Below the pieces are notes generated by a model. It was not told the DNA's origin and did no database searches. It saw only the letters and a program-made list of their open reading frames with translations. Of a stretch of DNA of 64,000 bases, positions 43,625 to 50,430 are shown in pieces (positions within the stretch are counted from its first letter, which is position 1; the number at the start of each line of letters is the position of its first letter). A program made the translations under genes and the position numbers. This DNA is from Pontibacter anaerobius (GTDB lineage Bacteria; Bacteroidota; Bacteroidia; Cytophagales; Hymenobacteraceae): the NCBI RefSeq assembly GCF_026241195.1, contig NZ_JAPFQO010000006.1, forward strand, positions 62,001 to 126,000, written 5' to 3'.

Positions 43625-44317
43625 ATGGCTATAGCAAGAAGAAACGATTACCGGGGAACAGCTATCGCAGCAATTATACTTGTCTGCTGGTCTGTGCTGC
43701 TGGTATACTTGCTCACGTCCTATGCTGTAGACTTCTCTTCGCCGCTGACCTACATCTTTGTGTTGCTGCAAACGCACCTGTACACCGGCCTGTTCATTAC
43801 GGCCCATGATGCCATGCACGGTGTGGCGGCTCCGGGCAAACCCCGCCTTAACAGGGCAATTGGTACGGTAACGGCTTTCCTGTTTGCCTACAACTGGTAC
43901 CCGCGCCTGCTGCCGCGCCACCACCAGCACCACCGCCACGTAGCCACCGATGATGACCCGGATTACCACCACGGCGCGTTCTGGCCCTGGTATTTCAGCT
44001 TTCTGAAGCAGTATATAACCTGGTGGCAGCTCCTGCTGATGGCTCTTACGTTCAATGTGCTCAAGCTAATTTTTCCGCTGGAGAACGTGGTGCTGTTCTG
44101 GATGCTGCCGGCAATTCTGGCCACTTTTCAGCTTTTTTACTTCGGAACTTACCTGCCGCACCGGGGCGAGCACCCGGCTGATAACCCGCATAAATCAGGC
44201 ACGCAGGCCAAAAACCATTTCTGGGCATTTATCAGCTGTTACTTCTTCGGCTACCACTACGAGCACCACGACAAACCCTACCTGCCCTGGTGGCAGCTTT
44301 ATAAAACCAAAGTATAA
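43625..44317 (+). CDS. crtW: Beta-carotene ketolase (CrtW type)
   Basis: Membrane di-iron oxygenase adding 4-keto groups to beta-rings. From ATG 43625 the protein is 230 aa (a GTG at 43598 is in frame but poorer). His boxes HDAMHG, RHHQHHRH and YHYEHHDKPYLPWW with FGTYLPHRGEH match CrtW rather than general desaturases. With CrtZ this gives canthaxanthin, adonixanthin or astaxanthin-type pigments. The 143-base gap before it holds nothing I can name beyond one AAGTATA copy. Confidence 0.88.
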   Translation: MAIARRNDYRGTAIAAIILVCWSVLLVYLLTSYAVDFSSPLTYIFVLLQTHLYTGLFITAHDAMHGVAAPGKPRLNRAIGTVTAFLFAYNWYPRLLPRHHQHHRHVATDDDPDYHHGAFWPWYFSFLKQYITWWQLLLMALTFNVLKLIFPLENVVLFWMLPAILATFQLFYFGTYLPHRGEHPADNPHKSGTQAKNHFWAFISCYFFGYHYEHHDKPYLPWWQLYKTKV

Positions 44318-44422
44318 ATCTGAGAAGTATAAAATTGAGAGGCTGAGAAGTGCAACAGCGACAGCAGGCCTGTCGTATGCTTAAAGGTTTATACTTTCTG
44401 TTAACCCTTTGCCTTTCCTGCC

Positions 44423-45022
44423 ATGAGATTCAGAGTAGCCTCTATTGCCCTGAGTGCTTGCTTAAGTATACTTTTGCTGAGCCAGCCGTACACCGCATCA
44501 GCACAGACTTTCGTGAACGGTGGTGCCGGTAAAGAACCTGCCACCCTGAAGGCGGGTGTAAACTTTGTCTGGCTCTCCGAAAACGACAGCCAAGGCCTGA
44601 TGTTTAGCAATAGCTTTAGCCACTACCTCGGCGACAGGCTTTCCCTTGGCCTGAACCTGGGCCTGCTTTCCGCCAAACGCTACGACGATTCCAAGCAGAT
44701 CTACACCATCCAGAACACCTTTTACATGGGCTCCTTAGAAGCTGCCTTTGATGTGATGCAGGGAGAGATTGTTTTGCTCAGGCTGGGGGCAGGGCCAAGC
44801 TTTAGACACCGTGCCGAGATCAACTCTGACCCTGAAGGACAGGGAACCGTAGATGGCTCCGTAACCCACATTAAAACCTCTGACGTAGGCCTGCACGGCT
44901 TCCTGGAAAACGATTTCAGTATACTTCGCAACGGTGTGGCCGGTGGCCGGATCTCCTACTTCCATTACAAGGATGGCACACCGGTGCTTTCCATCGGGAT
45001 GCACCTGGGTTTTAAATTCTAG
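44423..45022 (+). CDS. Small outer-membrane beta-barrel protein
   Basis: 199-aa exported protein with a signal peptide ending TASAQ, then alternating amphipathic strands (about eight) and a C-terminal Phe (LGFKF), the usual end of an outer-membrane barrel. I do not recognise a family with known function. It is alone between crtW and a terminator; nothing ties it to pigment synthesis except position. Confidence 0.75.
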   Translation: MRFRVASIALSACLSILLLSQPYTASAQTFVNGGAGKEPATLKAGVNFVWLSENDSQGLMFSNSFSHYLGDRLSLGLNLGLLSAKRYDDSKQIYTIQNTFYMGSLEAAFDVMQGEIVLLRLGAGPSFRHRAEINSDPEGQGTVDGSVTHIKTSDVGLHGFLENDFSILRNGVAGGRISYFHYKDGTPVLSIGMHLGFKF

Positions 45023-45047
45023 GGTATCTTCAGACTGTAGGTATAAA

Positions 45048-45080
45048 AAGAAAGGGAGCTGTAAAGGCTCCCTTTCTTCT
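45048..45080. terminator. Bidirectional terminator
   Basis: Stem AAGAAAGGGAGC/GCTCCCTTTCTT with a seven-base loop between convergent genes (barrel protein and HMA protein). Confidence 0.85.
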
Positions 45081-45098
45081 TAATAGATAGGCAGGCGC

Positions 45099-45458
45099 TT
45101 AGTGGTCGCCGGCTTCTTTCTTGCAGCAGTCGTCCAGGCGGTTGTAGGCACGCTCATCGGCTGTCAGTTCGTTGGCGTCGTAACCGGTTTTGGTCACGGC
45201 TTTCAGGATATTGTCTGAATTTGTCTTGCGGTTGTCAAACACCACTGTCAGCACCTTCGACTGCACATCCAGGTTAGAGGATTTTACGCCTTTCTCGTAG
45301 GCCATGGATTTCTCCAGCGTTTTCTTGCACATCTCGCACACAGCCGAAGTCTTGATCTGCACCGTCTGCGTTTTGTCGTCCTGCTTGGTTTGGGCGTTTG
45401 CCCCCATGCTTACCAGGGCCAGCACCATTGAGAAGAATAGAACTTGTAGTTTTTTCAT
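45099..45458 (-). CDS. Periplasmic HMA-domain metal-binding protein
   Basis: 119-aa exported protein: signal peptide (MKKLQVLFFSMVLALVSMGANA), then a heavy-metal-associated ferredoxin-like domain with CxxC at Cys41/Cys44 (AVCEMCKK), and a C-terminal CCKK metal-like motif. Likely binds copper or a similar soft metal in the periplasm. It follows a TonB receptor gene by 35 bases, suggesting a metal acquisition or handling set. Confidence 0.88.
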   Translation of the reverse strand: MKKLQVLFFSMVLALVSMGANAQTKQDDKTQTVQIKTSAVCEMCKKTLEKSMAYEKGVKSSNLDVQSKVLTVVFDNRKTNSDNILKAVTKTGYDANELTADERAYNRLDDCCKKEAGDH

Positions 45459-45493
45459 CTATGTATGATTTTAAAGTATGGTGAAATAAAAGG

Positions 45494-47707
45494 TTAATCA
45501 ATTCTGAATCGGAGACCGGCATATACTACGCGGCCGGTTATAGGCCCCCACACCATGCTAGCATCAAAGTTACTGCCAAAAGGATCGTCTGCGCCAATAA
45601 TTGGGTTAGACTGACGGTAATTCAGCAGATTCTCGGCTCCCAGGTATACTTCCCAATGCTTAAAGGCCCGCGTTACCTGCGAGTTTACCGTGGCAAAGCG
45701 CCTGGAAGTATGGACAGGTTGTTCCGGTTGCCGAGCCACCGGGGCCAGCGGCATCAGGCCGAAGAACTGGGTAGTCAGGTCGGCGCGCCACTTATCAAAA
45801 GGAGTGGCAAAGCCAAGGTTCACGAAGAAGCGGTGCTCCGGTATCATGGGTTTTTGCAGCAACTCGCCTTTGTAGCTTGTCTTTACATCGTAGTACTTAT
45901 AAGCCGCTTTGGCGTCCAGGCCCTTCAGCAACTCATACTGCAGTTCAGCCTGGAAGCTGTTGGAGTAGGAGCGGCCGTCGAGGTTGTAGAGCAACACTGC
46001 CCCCGGCTGGCTGTACATATCCGCCACTGCCTGGTTGGTAAAGCTGGTGTGGTAAAAATCCGTTACGAAAGCACCCGGCCGACCGGCCGCCTCAAAGTAG
46101 TGGGTAAAAGACCCACCAATGTTCCAAGCCTCCTCCGGCTGCAGTTCCTCTTCTGCCACAAATATGCGTGCACTTACCAGGGCCGCCGTGTTCTCGGCTA
46201 TCGGGTTGGCTACCCTGAATCCTTTGCCTGTGGCTATGCGCACGATGGTGTTCGGGGAGAAATCATACTTCAGGTTGAGCCTTGGCGTGAACACAGTGCC
46301 GTAGAGGTTGTGGAAATCTGCCCGGGCCCCCGCCACTACCGTCAGGTTTGCGGTGTTGTTGTATACGTATTCGCCAAAAACACCCGGGATACGCTCCGTG
46401 CGGCTAAAGGAGGAGTCAGAAAGGCTTTCCGCGTAATCCTCAAAAGTATAGCTGAGGCCTGTTTTATACGTATGGCGCGTGTCGCCTATAATAGATTGGA
46501 AGATCAGGCGCGCGTTGGCACTGTTCTGCTCTCCGTTATAGGTGCGCAGCCCGTACTGCGAGTCGAACTTGTGGTGTGTGGCAGAGGTGATGAGTCCCAG
46601 GCTCTGGTAAGGCCTACCGGGGAAAGTATAGGAAGTCTTGTTAAAGCCAGACAGCCGGTCCACTTCCGATTCTGTGCCGTAGTATGGCTGGGTTGCCTGT
46701 GGTTTGTCCTTGTCATACATTGTTTGTCCGCCGGTTCTTTCCTCCTGCAGTGCATTCAGCCCAAACTCCGATACCCAGGCACCATGCTCATACTTCCATT
46801 TGTTGTACAGGTTGTACTGTGATCCCAGCGATAGATCCATAAAGCCATCGTCGTTGCGGTCTACGCGGTTGTGCAGTTGGTTGGTGTGCAGCATCAACAG
46901 GGTGCTCCATTTATCTCCAAGACCGGTGGCCAGGTTTAGGTTGGCGTCATACTTGGCCAGGCTGTTGCCATAGAGGTTTAGGTACAGGCGCTCCGCCTTG
47001 GCCGGGTCGCGCAGCGTCACGTTCACTTGTCCCGATATGGACTCATAACCGTTCAGCACCGACCCCATACCTTTGATAATGTCGATCGACTCAATGAAAG
47101 TGCCGGATAGGTAGTTGAGCCGGTAAGGTGTGGCCAAGCCGCGCAGCGCAGGCACGTTGTCGGTGGTCAGTAAAGTGTAGGAGCCATCCAACCCCAGCAT
47201 CTGGATCTGCTTTGCCCCGGAAACAGCGTCGGTGGTGCTTACCTCCACAGAGGCGTTGGTCTCGAAGCTCTCCGCCAGGTTGCAGCAGGCCGATTTCTCC
47301 AGGTCGCGGCTTGTGATGATCTCGGTCTGGGTAGGGGTAAGGGCAGAGTGGCGCTCCACTTCTCCCTCTATCACCACCTCCTTCAGGCCACTTGCCTGGC
47401 TTAGGCTAAGTGTAACCTGGCTCTTTCCGCTTACCTCCACGGTATCCGGGGTATAGCCTATGTAAGTCACGATAACAGCCGGTGTGGTGGCATCTGCCCA
47501 GGAGAGGGTAAAGTTACCCGAGGCGTCGGTTGCGGTACCTTTTTCGGTTCCCAGCCAGACTACGTTAGCGCCAATAAGTGGCAGGCTTGGGTTTTGTTTA
47601 TCTACCACCTTGCCCTGCAGTTGTTGGGCGGTGGCTAGTGTGGTAAATGAAAATATGGCAAACAGGGCAAGCATGTAGCCCCTTGCATTGCCGCTAAGGT
47701 TTATCAT
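45494..47707 (-). CDS. TonB-dependent outer-membrane receptor
   Basis: 737-aa active-transport receptor. Signal peptide (FSFTTLATAQQ), carboxypeptidase-regulatory-like domain (about 28-115: LQGKVVDKQNPSLPLIGANV), plug domain (about 120-225, including SACCNLAESFETNASVEV and RLNYLSGTFIESIDIIKG) and a 22-strand barrel with a C-terminal aromatic end (GLRFRID). Paired Cys at the plug start and the neighbouring HMA and HYC_CC_PP proteins point to metal, possibly copper, uptake rather than glycans. No SusD-like partner is present. Confidence 0.92.
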   Translation of the reverse strand: MINLSGNARGYMLALFAIFSFTTLATAQQLQGKVVDKQNPSLPLIGANVVWLGTEKGTATDASGNFTLSWADATTPAVIVTYIGYTPDTVEVSGKSQVTLSLSQASGLKEVVIEGEVERHSALTPTQTEIITSRDLEKSACCNLAESFETNASVEVSTTDAVSGAKQIQMLGLDGSYTLLTTDNVPALRGLATPYRLNYLSGTFIESIDIIKGMGSVLNGYESISGQVNVTLRDPAKAERLYLNLYGNSLAKYDANLNLATGLGDKWSTLLMLHTNQLHNRVDRNDDGFMDLSLGSQYNLYNKWKYEHGAWVSEFGLNALQEERTGGQTMYDKDKPQATQPYYGTESEVDRLSGFNKTSYTFPGRPYQSLGLITSATHHKFDSQYGLRTYNGEQNSANARLIFQSIIGDTRHTYKTGLSYTFEDYAESLSDSSFSRTERIPGVFGEYVYNNTANLTVVAGARADFHNLYGTVFTPRLNLKYDFSPNTIVRIATGKGFRVANPIAENTAALVSARIFVAEEELQPEEAWNIGGSFTHYFEAAGRPGAFVTDFYHTSFTNQAVADMYSQPGAVLLYNLDGRSYSNSFQAELQYELLKGLDAKAAYKYYDVKTSYKGELLQKPMIPEHRFFVNLGFATPFDKWRADLTTQFFGLMPLAPVARQPEQPVHTSRRFATVNSQVTRAFKHWEVYLGAENLLNYRQSNPIIGADDPFGSNFDASMVWGPITGRVVYAGLRFRID

Positions 47708-47797
47708 GTAAGTAATCGTTTTCGCTCAGAATAAAATAAATCGCATAAGTGGCCCAGGTTATGATGCCTGTGCATGCTTGTCTGTTTCCGAGTTGGT

Positions 47798-48220
47798 CTA
47801 AACGATCAGGGTGTGCAGGAAATGCAGCAGCTGTCGGCCGTGCAGAGGGGGTGAGGTGTTGGTGTAAGTATAAACACGGATGTGCGGATTTATACCTGAG
47901 GCATACTTCAGAGCATCCGGTAACTGGATATCAGGTGCCAGCAGGGGTACCTGTAAATGAAACAGTTTCTGCTCCGGTACTGGCTCCAGTTTTTGGTAAG
48001 CAACATGCTCCTGGCAGCAATCGTCCTTGCTCTCCTTATTCTCCGGGGCTGCGCAGCAGGTTTCCGGCAGTGAGGAAGCGCTTGCCGGCTGCAGCCCGGT
48101 TACCTGGCAAAGCTGTTTGCTTAGTGCAACGCCAACTGAGCCCATAACCACACTTAGCGTTAGTGCCAGCAGAACGATATGTCTGAGGATGCTTCTCACA
48201 TCACAAATATACGAAATCAT
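47798..48220 (-). CDS. HYC_CC_PP-family exported protein
   Basis: 140-aa exported protein with a hydrophobic leader (VLLALTLSVVMGSVG), paired cysteines (TCCAAP, DDCCQEH) and the C-terminal signature SPPLHGRQLLHFLHTLIV, the pattern after which the family is named. Function unknown; members occur beside HMA proteins and TonB receptors, as here (90 bases upstream of the receptor). Start is uncertain: ATG 48220 is used, but a -7 promoter box lies inside its first codons, so GTG 48199 is possible. Confidence 0.75.
   Translation of the reverse strand: MISYICDVRSILRHIVLLALTLSVVMGSVGVALSKQLCQVTGLQPASASSLPETCCAAPENKESKDDCCQEHVAYQKLEPVPEQKLFHLQVPLLAPDIQLPDALKYASGINPHIRVYTYTNTSPPLHGRQLLHFLHTLIV
48204..48211 (-). 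promoter_or_regulatory. Possible -7 element for the HYC_CC_PP gene
   Basis: On the minus strand TATATTTG, matching TAnnTTTG, inside codons 4-6 of the longer frame. If real it would favour the GTG start at 48199 and a near-leaderless transcript. Confidence 0.3.
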
Positions 48221-48223
48221 CTG

Positions 48224-48289
48224 CCACCTTCCTCCACCTTAGTTAAATCCCTTCCACTTTCTCCCACTTTTGCCACTTCGCCCCACTCT
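48224..48289 (-). repeat. Minus-oriented array of AAAGTGG-like decamers
   Basis: Read on the minus strand: AGAGTGG, GAAGTGG, AAAGTGG, AAAGTGG, then after a gap AAGGTGG, AAGGTGG, at intervals close to 10 bases. They resemble MraZ recognition repeats and face away from mraZ, towards the HYC_CC_PP gene. Confidence 0.6.
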
Positions 48290-48300
48290 CCCGGTGGATA

Positions 48301-48420
48301 AGTATAAAACATAGTCTATTTTTTATACTATAACATTAATTATTTGATTATCAGATATTTATATTTAATTGGGGTCGTATTTTACTGAATTTGAAGATTC
48401 GCTGCAAATTTAGTTATACC
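48301..48420. other. AT-rich segment next to the DnaA boxes
   Basis: About 120 bases dominated by A and T (for example TTATTTGATTATC and ATTTATATTTAATT), without a gene. It could be a DNA-unwinding element if the neighbouring DnaA boxes form an origin, or simply an AT-rich promoter upstream region. Confidence 0.45.
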
Positions 48421-48439
48421 CAAAATGAGGGGCCGGTGG

Positions 48440-48486
48440 TGTGGATAATGTGGATAAGTGGTGTGGATTACCATAATTTATCCACA
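48440..48486. promoter_or_regulatory. Cluster of four DnaA boxes upstream of mraZ
   Basis: TGTGGATAA at 48440-48448 and again directly adjoining at 48449-48457, TGTGGATTA (one mismatch) at 48462-48470, and the inverted perfect box TTATCCACA at 48478-48486. A further one-mismatch copy, GGTGGATAA, is at 48293-48301. Four sites within 47 bases suggest DnaA binding, either as a replication origin or for control of the dcw promoter. Confidence 0.7.
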
Positions 48487-48513
48487 AAGTGGTAAAAAGT
48501 GGTAGATTGTGGT
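48486..48513 (+). promoter_or_regulatory. mraZ: MraZ recognition repeats
   Basis: Three direct repeats exactly 10 bases apart: AAAGTGGT (48486-48493), AAAGTGGT (48496-48503) and ATTGTGGT (48506-48513). MraZ binds three to four such decamer-phased GTGG repeats before its own gene in other bacteria. The last repeat overlaps the -33 TTG of the mraZ promoter, so binding should block transcription; the first overlaps a DnaA box. Confidence 0.75.
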
Positions 48514-48542
48514 TGCGTTATTTTGCTGATTGGCTACATTTG
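48513..48542 (+). promoter_or_regulatory. mraZ/dcw promoter
   Basis: -33 TTG at 48513-48515, a 19-base spacer and -7 TACATTTG at 48535-48542, an exact TAnnTTTG match, 40 bases before the mraZ ATG. Confidence 0.75.
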
Positions 48543-48582
48543 TATAGTCCAAAGTCTATACGGACAAAACCACCATAAGCCT

Positions 48583-49050
48583 ATGAACTTCCTTTCCGGC
48601 GAATATGAGTGCAAGATCGATCCGAAGGGAAGGTTGGTTTTACCTGCAAAGATAAAAGCCAACCTGCCGGAGGCGTCTGGCAATCATGTGGTGCTGATGA
48701 GGGGGTTTGAGCCTTGCCTGGTTCTATACCCGAAGGCCGAGTGGAAGGTGATTTACGACAAGGTGGCCGGCCTGAACGAGTTCAACGAGGAGTACCGCCA
48801 CTTTCAGCGGAACTTCTTCCGGGGTAACACCGAGATAGAGCTGGATGGTGCGGGTCGTTTTATTGTGCCCAAAACCATGTCGCGCTTTGCTGAGCTGGAG
48901 AAGGAGGCGATTGTGGTAGGGCTAGGGAACCGTGTAGAGATTTGGAACCCTGATAAGTATGAGGAGTTCCTGATTAAGGACCAGCAGAATTTCTCACAGC
49001 TTGCCCAGAAGTTCCTGGGGGATAAACCGGCTGAGGAGCCACTTGTATAA
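48583..49050 (+). CDS. mraZ: Transcriptional regulator MraZ
   Basis: AbrB-fold DNA-binding protein that represses its own dcw operon. 155 aa from ATG 48583; an earlier in-frame start at 48499 precedes the promoter and is rejected. The two swapped-hairpin repeats each carry the DxxxR motif: DPKGRLVLP (about 13-21) and DGAGRFIVP (about 88-96). It is first in the dcw cluster, its stop overlaps the rsmH start (TAATG), and its likely binding repeats lie 70-97 bases upstream. Confidence 0.96.
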   Translation: MNFLSGEYECKIDPKGRLVLPAKIKANLPEASGNHVVLMRGFEPCLVLYPKAEWKVIYDKVAGLNEFNEEYRHFQRNFFRGNTEIELDGAGRFIVPKTMSRFAELEKEAIVVGLGNRVEIWNPDKYEEFLIKDQQNFSQLAQKFLGDKPAEEPLV

Positions 49051-49970
49051 TGGAGTATCATCGCCCAGTATTACTGGAGGAATCAGTAGAGGCGCTGGCT
49101 GTAAAGCCGGACGGAATATACGTGGATGTGACGTTTGGGGGCGGAGGCCACTCTGCGCGCATCCTGAAAGAGCTTACAACAGGCAAGCTCTATAGTTTTG
49201 ATCAGGATAGTGATGCACAGGAGCAGTCGAAGAAGCTGGAGGGGTCGACCTTTCAGTTTGTGCGTGCCAACTTCCGCGACCTGAAGAAATACCTGCGCCT
49301 ATACGGTGTGAAGCAAGTGGACGGTATTCTGGCCGACCTGGGGGTTTCGTCGCACCAGTTCGATGTGCCGGAGCGTGGTTTTTCGACCCGCTTTAACGGG
49401 CCCCTTGACATGCGCATGAACCCCGATGCAGGTGTAACCGCTCAGGAAGTGCTGGAGTCTTACTCAGAAGAGCAATTGCATCGCATCTTCGGTATCTATG
49501 GGGAGGTGAAGAACGCCAAGACACTGGCCCGCACGGTGGTGGAGAAACGCAACCGGCAGCCCCTGGAGACGATCGCTGACTTTAAGCAGGCTATCAGCTC
49601 CTGTACCCCGAAAGGGAAGGAGAATAAGTACCTGGCCCAGGTGTTCCAGGCCCTCCGCATTGAGGTGAACGATGAGATGAAGGCGCTGGAGGAGATGCTG
49701 GAGCAGGCGGCAGAGGTGCTAAAGCCGGGCGGAAGGCTCTCGGTGATCTCGTATCACTCGCTCGAGGATCGTTTGGTGAAGAATTTCATAGCCAAAGGCA
49801 AGTTCTTCGGAGAGGTGGAGAAAGACCTGTTCGGGAACGAGATAAAGCCGCTGGAGGCCGTGCATCGCAAGCCGATAACGCCAACAGAAGAGGAGCTGCT
49901 GCAGAACAGCCGCTCCAGGAGTGCCAAGCTAAGGGTAGCTGAGAAGAAGGAGGAACGCGAAGGAAAGTAA
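49050..49970 (+). CDS. rsmH: 16S rRNA (cytosine1402-N4)-methyltransferase RsmH
   Basis: SAM-dependent methyltransferase (formerly MraW) acting on C1402 of 16S rRNA. The 306-aa protein begins YHRPVLLEESVEALAV and has the SAM motif VDVTFGGGGHSARIL (about 24-38), GILADLGVSSHQFD and VISYHSLEDRLVKNF. Translationally coupled to mraZ by a one-base overlap. Confidence 0.96.
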   Translation: MEYHRPVLLEESVEALAVKPDGIYVDVTFGGGGHSARILKELTTGKLYSFDQDSDAQEQSKKLEGSTFQFVRANFRDLKKYLRLYGVKQVDGILADLGVSSHQFDVPERGFSTRFNGPLDMRMNPDAGVTAQEVLESYSEEQLHRIFGIYGEVKNAKTLARTVVEKRNRQPLETIADFKQAISSCTPKGKENKYLAQVFQALRIEVNDEMKALEEMLEQAAEVLKPGGRLSVISYHSLEDRLVKNFIAKGKFFGEVEKDLFGNEIKPLEAVHRKPITPTEEELLQNSRSRSAKLRVAEKKEEREGK

Positions 49971-49998
49971 AACAAACTACTAGCTAAAGAAAACAAGT

Positions 49999-50430
49999 AT
50001 GGCTTCTAATGTACTTACAAAAAGAACGAGCGCGCCGAGGGGTAATTCGGTACGCGTGAAGCCAGAGGCAGAAGAACCGCAGAAGCCTAAGAAAAAGGGT
50101 TTCAGTCTGTTTGCACTGCTGGATAAGTACGCCAATGTTGATGCCTTGTTTGAGGAGGGGGTGCCGCTTAAATACATGCCGCGCGTCCTGTTTCTGACGG
50201 GCATTACGCTTTTATACATCGGTAATACCCATTTTGCCGTGAAAACCATTCGGCAGATTGATAAAGTGAAGGTGGAGGTAGAAGACCTCCGTGCAGACTA
50301 CTCCACCCTAAAGTCGGAGTACATGGAAGCGAGTAAGCAATCGGAGGTGGCGCGTAACGTGGCGCCGCTGGGCTTGGAGGAAAGCTCCAGGCCGCCTTAC
50401 CAAGTGATAGTGCCTGCAGATGAGTATTAA
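49999..50430 (+). CDS. ftsL: FtsL-like cell division protein
   Basis: 143-aa bitopic membrane protein in the ftsL position between rsmH and ftsI. A long basic cytoplasmic tail (about 1-66) is followed by one membrane segment (about 68-84, VLFLTGITLLYIGNTHF) and a short periplasmic coiled coil (about 90-122). Low sequence conservation is normal for FtsL; position and topology decide. It overlaps ftsI by 11 bases. Confidence 0.85.
   Translation: MASNVLTKRTSAPRGNSVRVKPEAEEPQKPKKKGFSLFALLDKYANVDALFEEGVPLKYMPRVLFLTGITLLYIGNTHFAVKTIRQIDKVKVEVEDLRADYSTLKSEYMEASKQSEVARNVAPLGLEESSRPPYQVIVPADEY

Noticed and set aside
45656..46822. 388-codon frame on the plus strand within the TonB receptor gene
   Set aside because: The minus-strand receptor has complete domain order; the plus frame shows no family features.
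48224..48289. GTGG repeats as a CRISPR array
   Set aside because: Units are about 7 bases at 10-base spacing, far too short for CRISPR repeats and spacers, and no cas genes are present.
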